The position numbers and the translations under genes are program-made. Below are positions 9,653 to 16,373 of a stretch of DNA of 36,901 nucleotides, piece by piece. The DNA is from Rhodobacterales bacterium. GTDB lineage: Bacteria > Myxococcota_A > UBA796 > GCA-2862545. Every line of letters starts with the position of its first letter. Position 1 is the stretch's first letter. The DNA is taken from positions 1 through 36,901 of the forward strand of contig JAACDH010000370.1 in assembly GCA_009936995.1 (NCBI GenBank), written 5' to 3'. The notes below the pieces were generated by a model. That model was not told where the DNA came from. It saw only the letters and a list, made by a program, of their open reading frames with translations, and ran no database searches.

Positions 9653-10582
9653 CTAGATGTCTTCGATGGTGGCCGCGTTCAGCTTGACCTCGGCGATGGC
9701 CACGCCCTTCTCGCCCTCATAGGCGTCGATCACCTTGACGGTGATGGTGCCCCAGGCAGAGCCGGTGTAGCCCACAACCACGGGAAGCAGCAGCCACTGA
9801 AGCTTGTCGTTGTCTTCCATGGTGTGGCGAACGATCATGTCGTTGGCCACAAGCTCGATGGTCTTGGGACGGGCGTAGGGCTTGGGACCCGCCTTTATAC
9901 CGACGCTGGAGAGTCCATATCCGGAGCCCTTGAGCTTGAGCTCGGCCTCGGTGCCGCCAGCGCTGGCCCAAAAGGTTCGGTCGTTGCCATCGGCGAGTAG
10001 ATCGCCCGTGTGGCCCTCTGCTTCGTCAGCGGGGTAGGTCTTGATGGACAGAGTACCCGCCTCGAACTCCTTGAAGAACAAGCGGATCTCGGACAAGGCG
10101 AGGTTGGGGTAATCTTTTCCACTGTAGGTATCGGTGACGGTGAACCGAATCCTACCGGCACCCATCTCGTCGCCCACCTTGGTGTCGGGCAGGTCGACCA
10201 CTTGCCAGCCGCGCTTGTCCTCGAAGTTCAGCGTGGCCTCGCCAACCAGCGCCTCGGTGCCGCCAGTCTTGCTGAAGATCTCGAGACGACCGGACTTAAC
10301 TCGAGCATAGTCACCAAAGGTGTTCTCGTCCTTGTCCCAGCCGATGACGACGCCGAGCTTGTCGACCTCGCCGGCGGGAAGGTCCATCTCGATCCAGGAG
10401 CCTTCGTTCTTGGCCTCGGGATCAACCAGCCAGCAGCTCTCTAAGTTGGAGTCGAGCGCAGAACCCGCATTGTAGAAGTTTTCCCCCTTGCGGTTGTCTT
10501 TCTTGAATGAAGACGCGCCAAATCCCGCGTGAGCGATGGCAGGCAGAAACAGGGACGCAATGAGCATACTACGGAGAATCAT
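9653..10582 (-). CDS. Secreted protein with two discoidin/NADase-type sugar-binding-like domains
   Basis: 309 residues. A signal peptide (MILRSMLIASLFLPAIAHA) precedes the mature protein. The first domain has FYNAGSALDSNLESCWLVDP followed by GSWIEMDLPAGEVDKLGVV, and the second has LLADGNDRTFWASAGG followed by ELKLKGSGYGLSSVGIKAG. In both, the pattern 'A-D-G/S-N-...-W ... hydrophobic strand' is that of galactose-binding-like jelly rolls (F5/8 type C, and the NADase-type glycan-binding domain common in myxobacterial secreted proteins). No catalytic residues are visible. Ribosome site AGGAG about 6 bases upstream. It follows the OmpA/TSP3 gene by 44 bases and is probably the last gene of a four-gene exported set. 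Glycan binding is inferred from fold only. Confidence 0.75.
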   Translation of the reverse strand: MILRSMLIASLFLPAIAHAGFGASSFKKDNRKGENFYNAGSALDSNLESCWLVDPEAKNEGSWIEMDLPAGEVDKLGVVIGWDKDENTFGDYARVKSGRLEIFSKTGGTEALVGEATLNFEDKRGWQVVDLPDTKVGDEMGAGRIRFTVTDTYSGKDYPNLALSEIRLFFKEFEAGTLSIKTYPADEAEGHTGDLLADGNDRTFWASAGGTEAELKLKGSGYGLSSVGIKAGPKPYARPKTIELVANDMIVRHTMEDNDKLQWLLLPVVVGYTGSAWGTITVKVIDAYEGEKGVAIAEVKLNAATIEDI

Positions 10583-10626
10583 GGGTCGCTCCTAGGCGAT
10601 GACGACGGTAGAACACCTTGGGGCGC

Positions 10627-12558
10627 TTACTCGTCCTTCTCAAGAATGGTGAATTCGACACGACGGTTTTTGGCTTTGCCTTGGCGGGTCTTGTTGGTGT
10701 CGATGGGTAGGGCTTCGCCATAACCAACTCCTTCGAGTCGGCTTCGTTCTACGCCCTCTTTGACCATGTATTCAACAACAGCTTCGGCGCGGCTCTGGCT
10801 CAAACGTTGGTTGTAGCTGTCGCCGCCGTCGCTGTCGGTATGGCCCTCGATGCGGATTCGCGTGATGTGCGGATGGTCGTTGATGACGCCGGCAATCTCG
10901 TCGAGGAGTTCGAAGGACACCTGCTCAATGACAGCCTTGCCGGTCTCGAAGAAGATCTTGTCGGCGATCTTGATCTTGGACTTCTCGACCACGACCCGGC
11001 TGGGCGCGACGTCGGGGCAACCATCTTGGTCGAGGTAGCCGTTGGCGGTTTCTGGGTCCATCGGGCACTGGTCGCTGACGTCGAAGATGCCGTCCAGATC
11101 GTTGTCGGGCTCGGGGCAGCCGTCGTCGTCTTGGAAACCGTCGAAGTCCTCGGGGTCGAAGGGGCAGCCGTCGGCTTCGTCGATGTAGCCATCGCCGTCG
11201 GAGTCGACATGGGGTTTGTCGTCAGGGCAGCCGTCGGTGTCCTCGAAGCCGTTGAAGGTCTCGGCCGCGTTGGGGCAGGCGTCCGAGACGTCGGGGTAGC
11301 CGTCGGCGTCGTTGTCGGGATCGGGACAGCCGTCGGTGTCTTGCCAGCCGTCGCGATCTTCGGGGTCCATGGGGCACGAGTCGTACAGATCGAGGATGCC
11401 GTCTTGGTCGTTGTCTTCGTCCGGACAGCCGTCTTGATCTTGGAAGTTGTCGTAATCTGCGGGATCGTTGGGGCAGCCGTCGTTGACGTCGAGGATGCCG
11501 TCTTGGTCGTTATCGTCGTCGGGGCAGCCGTCGGTGTCCTCGAAGCCGTCGAGGTCTTCGGGGATGTTGATGCATTCGTCGAACTTGTTGGGGATGCCGT
11601 CTTGATCGCGATCGAGGGCGAGGGGATCGAAGCTGGGCGACACGGTGCCGCCCAAAAACCCCCGAACATCGGGAGCGCCTAGGCCAGGATTGAGGCCCAA
11701 ACCAGCGCCCACGGTCAGCTGAACCCACTCTTGGGGGAAGATCTTCAGCCAGGGGAGGACCTCGAACGGGAACTGGGCCACTCGACTACCGGAGACCGCG
11801 CCACCGATGTCGGCGCCGAGCTCGACTTGGTCGGCTGGGCGCACGGCCATGGCGTAGCGGAAGACGAACTCTGGACCGAAAGAGGTGTCGCGGAACTGGT
11901 CGGCGGGCTTGATGCGCGCGCCGACGTTGATCGCGGTGCGGAACTGGTAATCGCGATCGTGAATCGATCCGTCGGCAGCCTCGATGGCGAACAAGGGCTC
12001 GAAGGTAACGTCGCCCTCTCCGATGAAGGACCGCGAGGAGCCCGTCGGGAGGGACAGGCGGGTGAGAAAAGCGATGCCGATGGGGTAGCCATCGTGAATA
12101 TCGGCCATGACCACTTTAGGCGTCAGCCGTAGATCGCCCAAGCCTGCGCTTGTGAGCTCGGTGATGGCCGTGCTTGAGCCCGCAGCAGTGGGCTCGAAAC
12201 CCTGTTGCCAAGCCACAACGGGCAGGTCGAAGGTAAACGAAAACACATCGGCAATGCCAATGCCAGACTGGAAGTTCACCACGGTGCGCTGGTCGACCAT
12301 GCCGTCGGGAAAGTCAGGGCCTTCGCCGATAACCCGATCGCCATTGAACACCAAAACAGCCGCATCTTCGCTGTAGTTGCCCCACATACTGACGCCCACC
12401 TGCAGATTGTACAGGGTCGTAGCCGACTCGGTAATCGCGTAGCCATAGGTGTCGGAATAGGGGCGGAATCGTTCGATATCGATGGGATACGGACTAATAT
12501 TTTCGACGTCTTGGGCGGAGGCCTGCGCGCCAAACAACAATGCGAGAAACACGATCAC
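10627..12558 (-). CDS. OmpA-family outer-membrane protein with thrombospondin type-3 repeats
   Basis: 643 residues. GTG start whose GTGA overlaps the stop of the preceding gene. The signal peptide ends near QASA (residue 15). Residues about 16-320 are rich in alternating strands and probably form a beta-barrel. From about 322 to 505 run calcium-binding TSP3 repeats of the form DxDxDGxxDxxDxCP (for example DQDGILDVNDGCP and DSDGDGYIDEADGCP), with paired cysteines. The C-terminus (from about 525) is an OmpA/MotB peptidoglycan-binding domain: IFFETGKAVIEQ, IRIEGHTDSDG, NQRLSQSRAEAVVEYM, and KAKNRRVEF with the conserved Asp and Arg. It should anchor the outer membrane to the cell wall, with a rigid Ca2+-dependent stalk between barrel and anchor. 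Common in deltaproteobacteria. Confidence 0.93.
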   Translation of the reverse strand: MIVFLALLFGAQASAQDVENISPYPIDIERFRPYSDTYGYAITESATTLYNLQVGVSMWGNYSEDAAVLVFNGDRVIGEGPDFPDGMVDQRTVVNFQSGIGIADVFSFTFDLPVVAWQQGFEPTAAGSSTAITELTSAGLGDLRLTPKVVMADIHDGYPIGIAFLTRLSLPTGSSRSFIGEGDVTFEPLFAIEAADGSIHDRDYQFRTAINVGARIKPADQFRDTSFGPEFVFRYAMAVRPADQVELGADIGGAVSGSRVAQFPFEVLPWLKIFPQEWVQLTVGAGLGLNPGLGAPDVRGFLGGTVSPSFDPLALDRDQDGIPNKFDECINIPEDLDGFEDTDGCPDDDNDQDGILDVNDGCPNDPADYDNFQDQDGCPDEDNDQDGILDLYDSCPMDPEDRDGWQDTDGCPDPDNDADGYPDVSDACPNAAETFNGFEDTDGCPDDKPHVDSDGDGYIDEADGCPFDPEDFDGFQDDDGCPEPDNDLDGIFDVSDQCPMDPETANGYLDQDGCPDVAPSRVVVEKSKIKIADKIFFETGKAVIEQVSFELLDEIAGVINDHPHITRIRIEGHTDSDGGDSYNQRLSQSRAEAVVEYMVKEGVERSRLEGVGYGEALPIDTNKTRQGKAKNRRVEFTILEKDE

Positions 12559-12914
12559 GAGCGATGTCCCCTGCGGCGCGTAAACAGAAACAGCGGCGCC
12601 AAGAAGATAAAGGCTGTGCCACCCACACCCGAACCGCCGGTGCAGCTCCCGCCGCCTCGAATAGAGCCCAACTGTGCAGCGCCGTCACACTCTTCGTCGA
12701 AGAAGCCGTCGCAGTTATTGTCGAGTTGGTCGCCGCAGACCTCGGGCCGTCCTGGATTAACCCTGACTTTAGTGTCGTCGCAGTCGCCCTCACCGATGGT
12801 GAACGTGTCGTTGTCGCAATCGGCCTCGAGTCCTGTGCCTCCACAATCCTGTGCATACGCAGCAGGCGCCGCGGCCCACAACAGGATGCCTACCAGGATG
12901 GTCTTCGTGCACAT
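12555..12914 (-). CDS. Small MopE-like metal-binding protein with MYXO-CTERM-like sorting tail
   Basis: 119 residues. The signal peptide ends near AAYA. A Cys/Asp-rich block follows (CDNDTFTIGEGDCDD, then GRPEVCGDQLDNNCDGFFDE). This is the MopE-like 'putative metal-binding motif' found in many myxobacterial surface proteins. The tail is tripartite: Gly/Ser/Cys (GGGSCTGGSGVGG), a hydrophobic helix (TAFIFLAPLFLF), and a basic end (TRRRGHRS). That is the layout of MYXO-CTERM or GlyGly-CTERM signals, which are cleaved by myxosortase or rhombosortase. It therefore probably ends up on the cell surface. It lies 8 bases after the lectin-like gene and overlaps the OmpA/TSP3 start by 4 bases, so the set looks like one operon. 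The exact sorting class is uncertain. Confidence 0.82.
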   Translation of the reverse strand: MCTKTILVGILLWAAAPAAYAQDCGGTGLEADCDNDTFTIGEGDCDDTKVRVNPGRPEVCGDQLDNNCDGFFDEECDGAAQLGSIRGGGSCTGGSGVGGTAFIFLAPLFLFTRRRGHRS

Positions 12915-12922
12915 CGTCGCCC

Positions 12923-13770
12923 CTACTTGTTCACGGGAGAGTACTCGATGCTGGTGTGGTGCTCCAGACCGGACTCCACCTTAAACACATTGTCGTTCCA
13001 GCTGTCGTCGTTGATCATCACAACGATGGCCCCGTGCTCGGGTGCGCGGAACTCGAAGTAGGTGCCCACAGCGTGCACCGTGCTCACACCGCTCTCGCCC
13101 GTGAACCTCATGACCAGCTGGCCCTTGAAACAACCCTCGATATTGCAGGGAAGCTTACCGGTAGCCGCTTGTTCGATGTCGCCGGAGGCGTTTATCCAGG
13201 GACCGCCTTCTTCGATGCGGTAGTAGTCCTGTGGACTGGCTTTGATCTTGAACACGTCGTCTTGGCAGACACCGGTGGGGATCTGCCACTCCCTGGAAAT
13301 GTTCAGATAATCAAACAGCGTGTAGTCAAGTGGGGCATTGGGGCATTCGCCCACCGTCAGCCGACCGGGAATTTCGGTCAGCCAGTCCGACCAGCTGCTG
13401 CCGCCACCCTTCGACATGTGTGCAATACACTGCTCGAGGTTCTCTTTCGACACCAACTCGATACGCTCGGGTTTTGCCAAGAGAACGGTCTCGACATTGA
13501 GGACGACCTTGTCTTTAAAAACGACGCCATCTCCCGATCGCCAGACCACTGGCCCATGATCGCGTTGCGGGTGTCTTGCCATGAGATACGCTTCGTGCCC
13601 GATCCCATCTCGGTGAAGTTGGGCGGATACCAACAAGATCCAGTCCAGCCCTCTTCTTGGTGCCAGCCGTCGGGAGGCGGGCCCGCGTCCTTCTTGTTCT
13701 TCTTTCCGGCGTGCGCAGCAGGCGCCACAATGAGCGCTGCGAGGGCGAAGATAGCGAGATTCTTGGACAT
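12923..13770 (-). CDS. Secreted LecA-like protein, reading frame broken (frameshift or programmed -1 shift)
   Basis: Two overlapping frames together make one protein of about 280 residues. The first frame starts at the ATG 13770 (GGAG 9 bases upstream; an in-frame ATG at 13785 is less likely). It has a clear signal peptide (MSKNLAIFALAALIVAPAAHA), then GWTGSCWYPPN and up to about GQWSGDR. The -1 frame then continues (KDKVVLNVETVLLAKPERIE) to the stop at 12923. The C-terminal part (FKGQLVMRFTG, TYFEFRAPEHGAIVVMINDD) resembles the PA-I/LecA galactose lectin (GALVMKIG, GAITLIYND). LecA binds Ca2+ and galactose; whether this one does is not shown. A missing G in CGGGAG (13533-13535) or a slip at TTTAAAG (13513-13519) would both join the frames. 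Could be a sequencing error, a decayed gene or recoding. Confidence 0.7.
13513..13519 (-). other. Candidate -1 slippery heptamer TTTAAAG
   Basis: In the phase of the upstream frame the bases read T TTA AAG, the canonical X XXY YYZ arrangement. A -1 slip gives TTT AAA and then GAC AAG GTC in exactly the frame that stays open to 12923. Heptamers of this form are used for recoding in viruses and insertion sequences. No stimulatory structure was established, and a simple indel remains at least as likely. Confidence 0.35.
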
Positions 13771-13908
13771 CTGGGTCGTCTCCATAAGCGGGGCTTTGAT
13801 AGCACATGAGAACGCCCCGTGGACGCCTGGTGTTCCCCTAAAGAATCCCTTGCCCCTATTTCTCGGGTCGCGTTGGGTACACTAAGTCTCGTCCGATGAG
13901 TGCTCACC

Positions 13909-13921
13909 GGAGGGTCCAATC
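13909..13921 (+). promoter_or_regulatory. Ribosome-binding site that places the mnhE start at AUC
   Basis: GGAGG (13909-13913), then a 5-base spacer, then ATC at 13919. The frame is closed by TAA at 13883. Between that stop and the first membrane helix there is no ATG, GTG or TTG; the next possible start is TTG at 13955, inside the helix. Confidence 0.65.
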
Positions 13922-14392
13922 CGTAAGTTCAGCTTCCTCTTACTGCTCGCAGCCTTGTGGCTGTTGTGGTCTGGCCATTTCGACAACATGATGCTCGGGT
14001 TCGGCGTCTTCTCCGTGCTGGTCACCGCCGCTATTTCCTGGCGTATGGACTCCGTAGACAACGAACAACACCCCGGCGTACCCTCCTGGCGCCTGCTGGT
14101 GTACTTGCCCTGGTTGTTCAAAGAGATCGTGATGTCCAACCTCCACGTCGCCCAAGTCATCTTGCGCGCCGACTTACCGATTCAGCCCCAACTCATCCGC
14201 GTACAGACCACACAGCGCACCGATCTGGGCCACGTGATCCATGCAAATAGCATCACGATCACACCGGGCACCGTCAGCCTCGACGTGCGCAACGGCACAA
14301 TTTTGGTGCACGCCCTTACCCTGAACACTGCCGAGGGAGCGCTGTCTGGCGACATGGACCAGCGCGTCACTTGGCTCGAAGGAGGCGGCTGA
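13919..14392 (+). CDS. mnhE: Mrp/Mnh-type Na+/H+ antiporter subunit E
   Basis: 157 residues when started at ATC 13919, the normal MnhE length. The N-terminus then reads RKFSFLLLLAALWLLWSG, a typical MnhE first helix. Next come a second helix (LGFGVFSVLVTAAISW), WRLLVYLPWLFKEIVMSNLHVAQVIL, and the conserved C-terminal pattern TITPGTVSLDV...ILVHAL. MnhE is a small membrane subunit of the multi-subunit cation/proton antiporter and its family is needed for assembly. First gene of a tightly packed operon (next ATG abuts its TGA). The start is highly unusual: AUC is almost never used. A miscalled ATG is possible; starting at TTG 13955 would cut 12 residues out of the first helix. Confidence 0.88.
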   Translation: MRKFSFLLLLAALWLLWSGHFDNMMLGFGVFSVLVTAAISWRMDSVDNEQHPGVPSWRLLVYLPWLFKEIVMSNLHVAQVILRADLPIQPQLIRVQTTQRTDLGHVIHANSITITPGTVSLDVRNGTILVHALTLNTAEGALSGDMDQRVTWLEGGG

Positions 14393-14671
14393 ATGTTCGC
14401 AGTCTGCATGGTTGGACTCCTGATCACCATGGTCTTGGCCATGGTCCGGGCCATCGCCGGCCCCACGGTCTTCGATCGCATCCTGGCCGCCAACGCCTTC
14501 GGCACCCAGACGGTGTTGATGATCGCTGTGTCCGGTTTCCTCGCCGGTCGACCCGAGTGGCTCGACCTCGCCTTGGTCTATGCCCTCATGAACTTCATCG
14601 GCGTCATCGCCGTGCTCAAGTTCGTGCGCTTCGGCAACCTCGCATCCGACCAACCCGGGAGGCCCACCTAA
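14393..14671 (+). CDS. mnhF: Mrp/Mnh-type antiporter subunit F
   Basis: 92 residues, three predicted membrane helices (MFAVCMVGLLITMVLAMVR, TVLMIAVSGFLAG, LALVYALMNFIGVIAVLKFV). The core RAIAGPTVFDRILAANAFGT is the MnhF/PhaF signature (GPt..DRilA.n..gt). The ATG follows the mnhE stop directly and its TAA shares a base with the mnhG ATG, so translation is coupled. It works as a structural subunit beside E and G in the Mrp complex. Confidence 0.95.
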   Translation: MFAVCMVGLLITMVLAMVRAIAGPTVFDRILAANAFGTQTVLMIAVSGFLAGRPEWLDLALVYALMNFIGVIAVLKFVRFGNLASDQPGRPT

Positions 14672-15024
14672 TGGATCCCGCCGCAATTCTCGCCCTGGTC
14701 ATTGACGCCCTGTCGTGGGCCTTTCTCATGGGTGGCGCGTTCTTCTGTGTGGTCAGCGCCGTGGGCATGTTGCGCATGCCTGACTTCTACACCCGCTGCC
14801 ACGCAGCTGGACTGGGCGACACCATGGGGGTTGCGCTCATCTTCATCGGACTCGGGTTGCAGGCCGACGGCGACCTCATGGTGCTGATCAAGCTAGCCTT
14901 CACCTGGGCGTTCATCTGGATCACCGGGCCCATCGCCACCCACGCGCTGGTCAAGGCCGCCTACGCCCGCGGGTTCGCCATCGAAGACAACACGCCAACC
15001 GCTGGGGCCGCCCATGCCGATTGA
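14671..15024 (+). CDS. mnhG: Mrp/Mnh-type antiporter subunit G
   Basis: 117 residues. The start is the ATG at 14671 (MDPAAILALVIDALSW), which overlaps the mnhF stop by one base. Three membrane helices; the family motif is AVGMLRMPDFYTRCHAAG followed by GDTMGVALIFIGLGL, ending in WITGPIATHALVKAAY (PhaG/MnhG: G.lRlpD.y.R.Ha......lG, TaP...H...raA). A short hydrophilic tail follows. An upstream in-frame extension exists but lies inside mnhF and is not needed. Confidence 0.95.
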   Translation: MDPAAILALVIDALSWAFLMGGAFFCVVSAVGMLRMPDFYTRCHAAGLGDTMGVALIFIGLGLQADGDLMVLIKLAFTWAFIWITGPIATHALVKAAYARGFAIEDNTPTAGAAHAD

Positions 15025-15580
15025 AGCGCTGCTCTTTGTCCTGTTGGTCGTGCTGGCCCTGGCCATTGCCCACATGCGCGACCTGTTCGCTGCCGCCATG
15101 CTGTTCAGCATCTTCAGCTTGCTCTCTGCGGGCATGTTCACGCTGATGGATGCGGTCGACGTCGCCTTCACCGAAGCCGCCGTTGGCGCAGGTATTTCCA
15201 CAGTCTTAATCCTCGGAACTCTGGCGCTCACCTCCAATGAAGAGCGCAACGGCCCCTTCCGGCTCACCCCGCTTCTGGTCTGTTTGGGCCTGGGCGCAAC
15301 GCTGATCTATGGCACCCGCGACCTACCCGTTTACGGCGACCCCGGCGCGGTCGTCCACCATCACGTCGCTCCCGAATATATCGAGGGAAGCCACAATATC
15401 CACATCCCTAACGTAGTCACTACCGTCCTCGCTAGCTACCGTGGCTACGACACCTTCGGTGAAACCACCGTCGTGTTCACCGCCGGACTGGGGGTGCTCT
15501 TGCTCCTCGGTGGCGCCGCACGACGCCGCGACCCCGAAGAAGAAGCCGCACCTCAAGCCACCTCCGAGGTGACCTCATGA
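15014..15580 (+). CDS. MbhD-MbhE fusion subunit (equivalent of the C-terminal part of MnhA)
   Basis: 188 residues. The N-terminal half (ALAIAHMRDLFAAAMLFSIF, VAFTEAAVGAGISTVLILG) is the DUF4040/MbhD fold, with the conserved DVAFTEAAVGAG. The C-terminal half (NIHIPNVVTTVLASYRGYDT, FGETTVVFTAGLGVLLLL) is MbhE-like. In standard Mrp antiporters these two domains are the tail of the ~800-residue subunit A, after its NuoL-like channel. Here they form a separate gene, so subunit A is split. A periplasmic loop with HHHVAPEYIEGSHN lies between them. Overlaps mnhG by 11 bases and mnhB by 4. Confidence 0.9.
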   Translation: MPIEALLFVLLVVLALAIAHMRDLFAAAMLFSIFSLLSAGMFTLMDAVDVAFTEAAVGAGISTVLILGTLALTSNEERNGPFRLTPLLVCLGLGATLIYGTRDLPVYGDPGAVVHHHVAPEYIEGSHNIHIPNVVTTVLASYRGYDTFGETTVVFTAGLGVLLLLGGAARRRDPEEEAAPQATSEVTS

Positions 15581-16008
15581 AGCAGCACATGCGCATGCAG
15601 GACAAAATCATCCTGCGGTTGGGTGCCAAGTTCTTGGTGCCGTTCATCCTACTCTTCGCCTTCTATGTCCAATTCCACGGCGACTTCGGTCCGGGTGGTG
15701 GATTCCAAGCCGGCGTCATAGCCGCAGCCGCCTTCGTGTTGTACGGCCTCATATTCGGCCTAGACACTGCTCAAAAGGTGGTCCCCAAGTCCTGGCTCGA
15801 GAAAGGCATGGCCATCGGCGTCCTGGTCTACGGCGGGACCGGCGTGGCCACCATGCTGCTCGGCGGAAACTTCCTAGAGTACGACGTGCTTCACCATCAC
15901 AACGGTCAGCATTACGGCATCATAGCCGTCGAAGCCGGCGTGGGTATCGCCGTCACCTGCACCATGACGCTCCTCTATTATCTCTTCGCCGAACGGGGTC
16001 GCAGATGA
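15577..16008 (+). CDS. mnhB: Mrp/Mnh-type antiporter subunit B
   Basis: 143 residues, about four membrane helices. Family landmarks: LVPFILLFAFYVQFHGDFGPGGGFQAG (here as PFILLFAFYVQFHGD then FGPGGGFQAGVIAAAAFVLY), with the strongly conserved H-G-x-x-x-P-G-G-G-F-Q-G/A-G of MnhB/PF04039, and later EAGVGIAVTCTMTLLYY. A His-rich loop (VLHHHNGQHYG) is exposed. The ATGA overlap with the preceding gene and with mnhC indicates coupling. Confidence 0.95.
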   Translation: MKQHMRMQDKIILRLGAKFLVPFILLFAFYVQFHGDFGPGGGFQAGVIAAAAFVLYGLIFGLDTAQKVVPKSWLEKGMAIGVLVYGGTGVATMLLGGNFLEYDVLHHHNGQHYGIIAVEAGVGIAVTCTMTLLYYLFAERGRR

Positions 16009-16373
16009 GCCTGGACCAATGGCATCACATCGGTAGCATCGCCCTGCTCTGCACGGGTCTGTACATCGTTATCTCCCGCGACAACCTCGTTAAAAAAATG
16101 ATGGGGTTGAACATCTTCCAGGTGGCGGTCATCTTCTTCTACGTGACCATGGGCAAGGTGACTGGCGGTACGGCGCCGATCATTCCCGCTGACGCCCACG
16201 GCCACGAGGTCCTCTACAGCAACCCCATTCCCCACGTGCTGATGCTCACCGCCATTGTGGTCGGTGTGGCCACCACTGCCTTGGGATTGAGTCTTATCGT
16301 CCGAATCCAAGAGGCCTATGGCACTGCGGAAGAAGACGAGATTGTCCGCCTCGACCTCGAGGAGATCGGTTGA
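16005..16373 (+). CDS. mnhC: Mrp/Mnh-type antiporter subunit C (NuoK-like)
   Basis: 122 residues, three membrane helices, homologous to the NuoK subunit of complex I. Visible: LLCTGLYIVISRDNLVKKMMGLNI (first and second helices with the family's G-L-...-R-x-N-L/x-K pattern), FQVAVIFFYVTM, then PIPHVLMLTAIVVGVATTALGLSLI, which carries the D/HALxLTAIVIg.A..A...al motif in the form PHVLMLTAIVVGVA. Acidic C-terminal tail. Overlaps mnhB and the next gene by 4 bases each. Confidence 0.95.
   Translation: MSLDQWHHIGSIALLCTGLYIVISRDNLVKKMMGLNIFQVAVIFFYVTMGKVTGGTAPIIPADAHGHEVLYSNPIPHVLMLTAIVVGVATTALGLSLIVRIQEAYGTAEEDEIVRLDLEEIG

Noticed and set aside
10807-11682. Long open frame antisense to the TSP3 repeats
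   Set aside because: Low-complexity Val/Gly/Ala translation of a repeated coding strand; the opposite strand has clear TSP3 and OmpA motifs.
13896-13991. 31-codon ATG frame spanning the mnhE start, a possible leader peptide
   Set aside because: No ribosome site of its own; the GGAGG lies inside it and is positioned for ATC 13919. Cys-rich but otherwise featureless.
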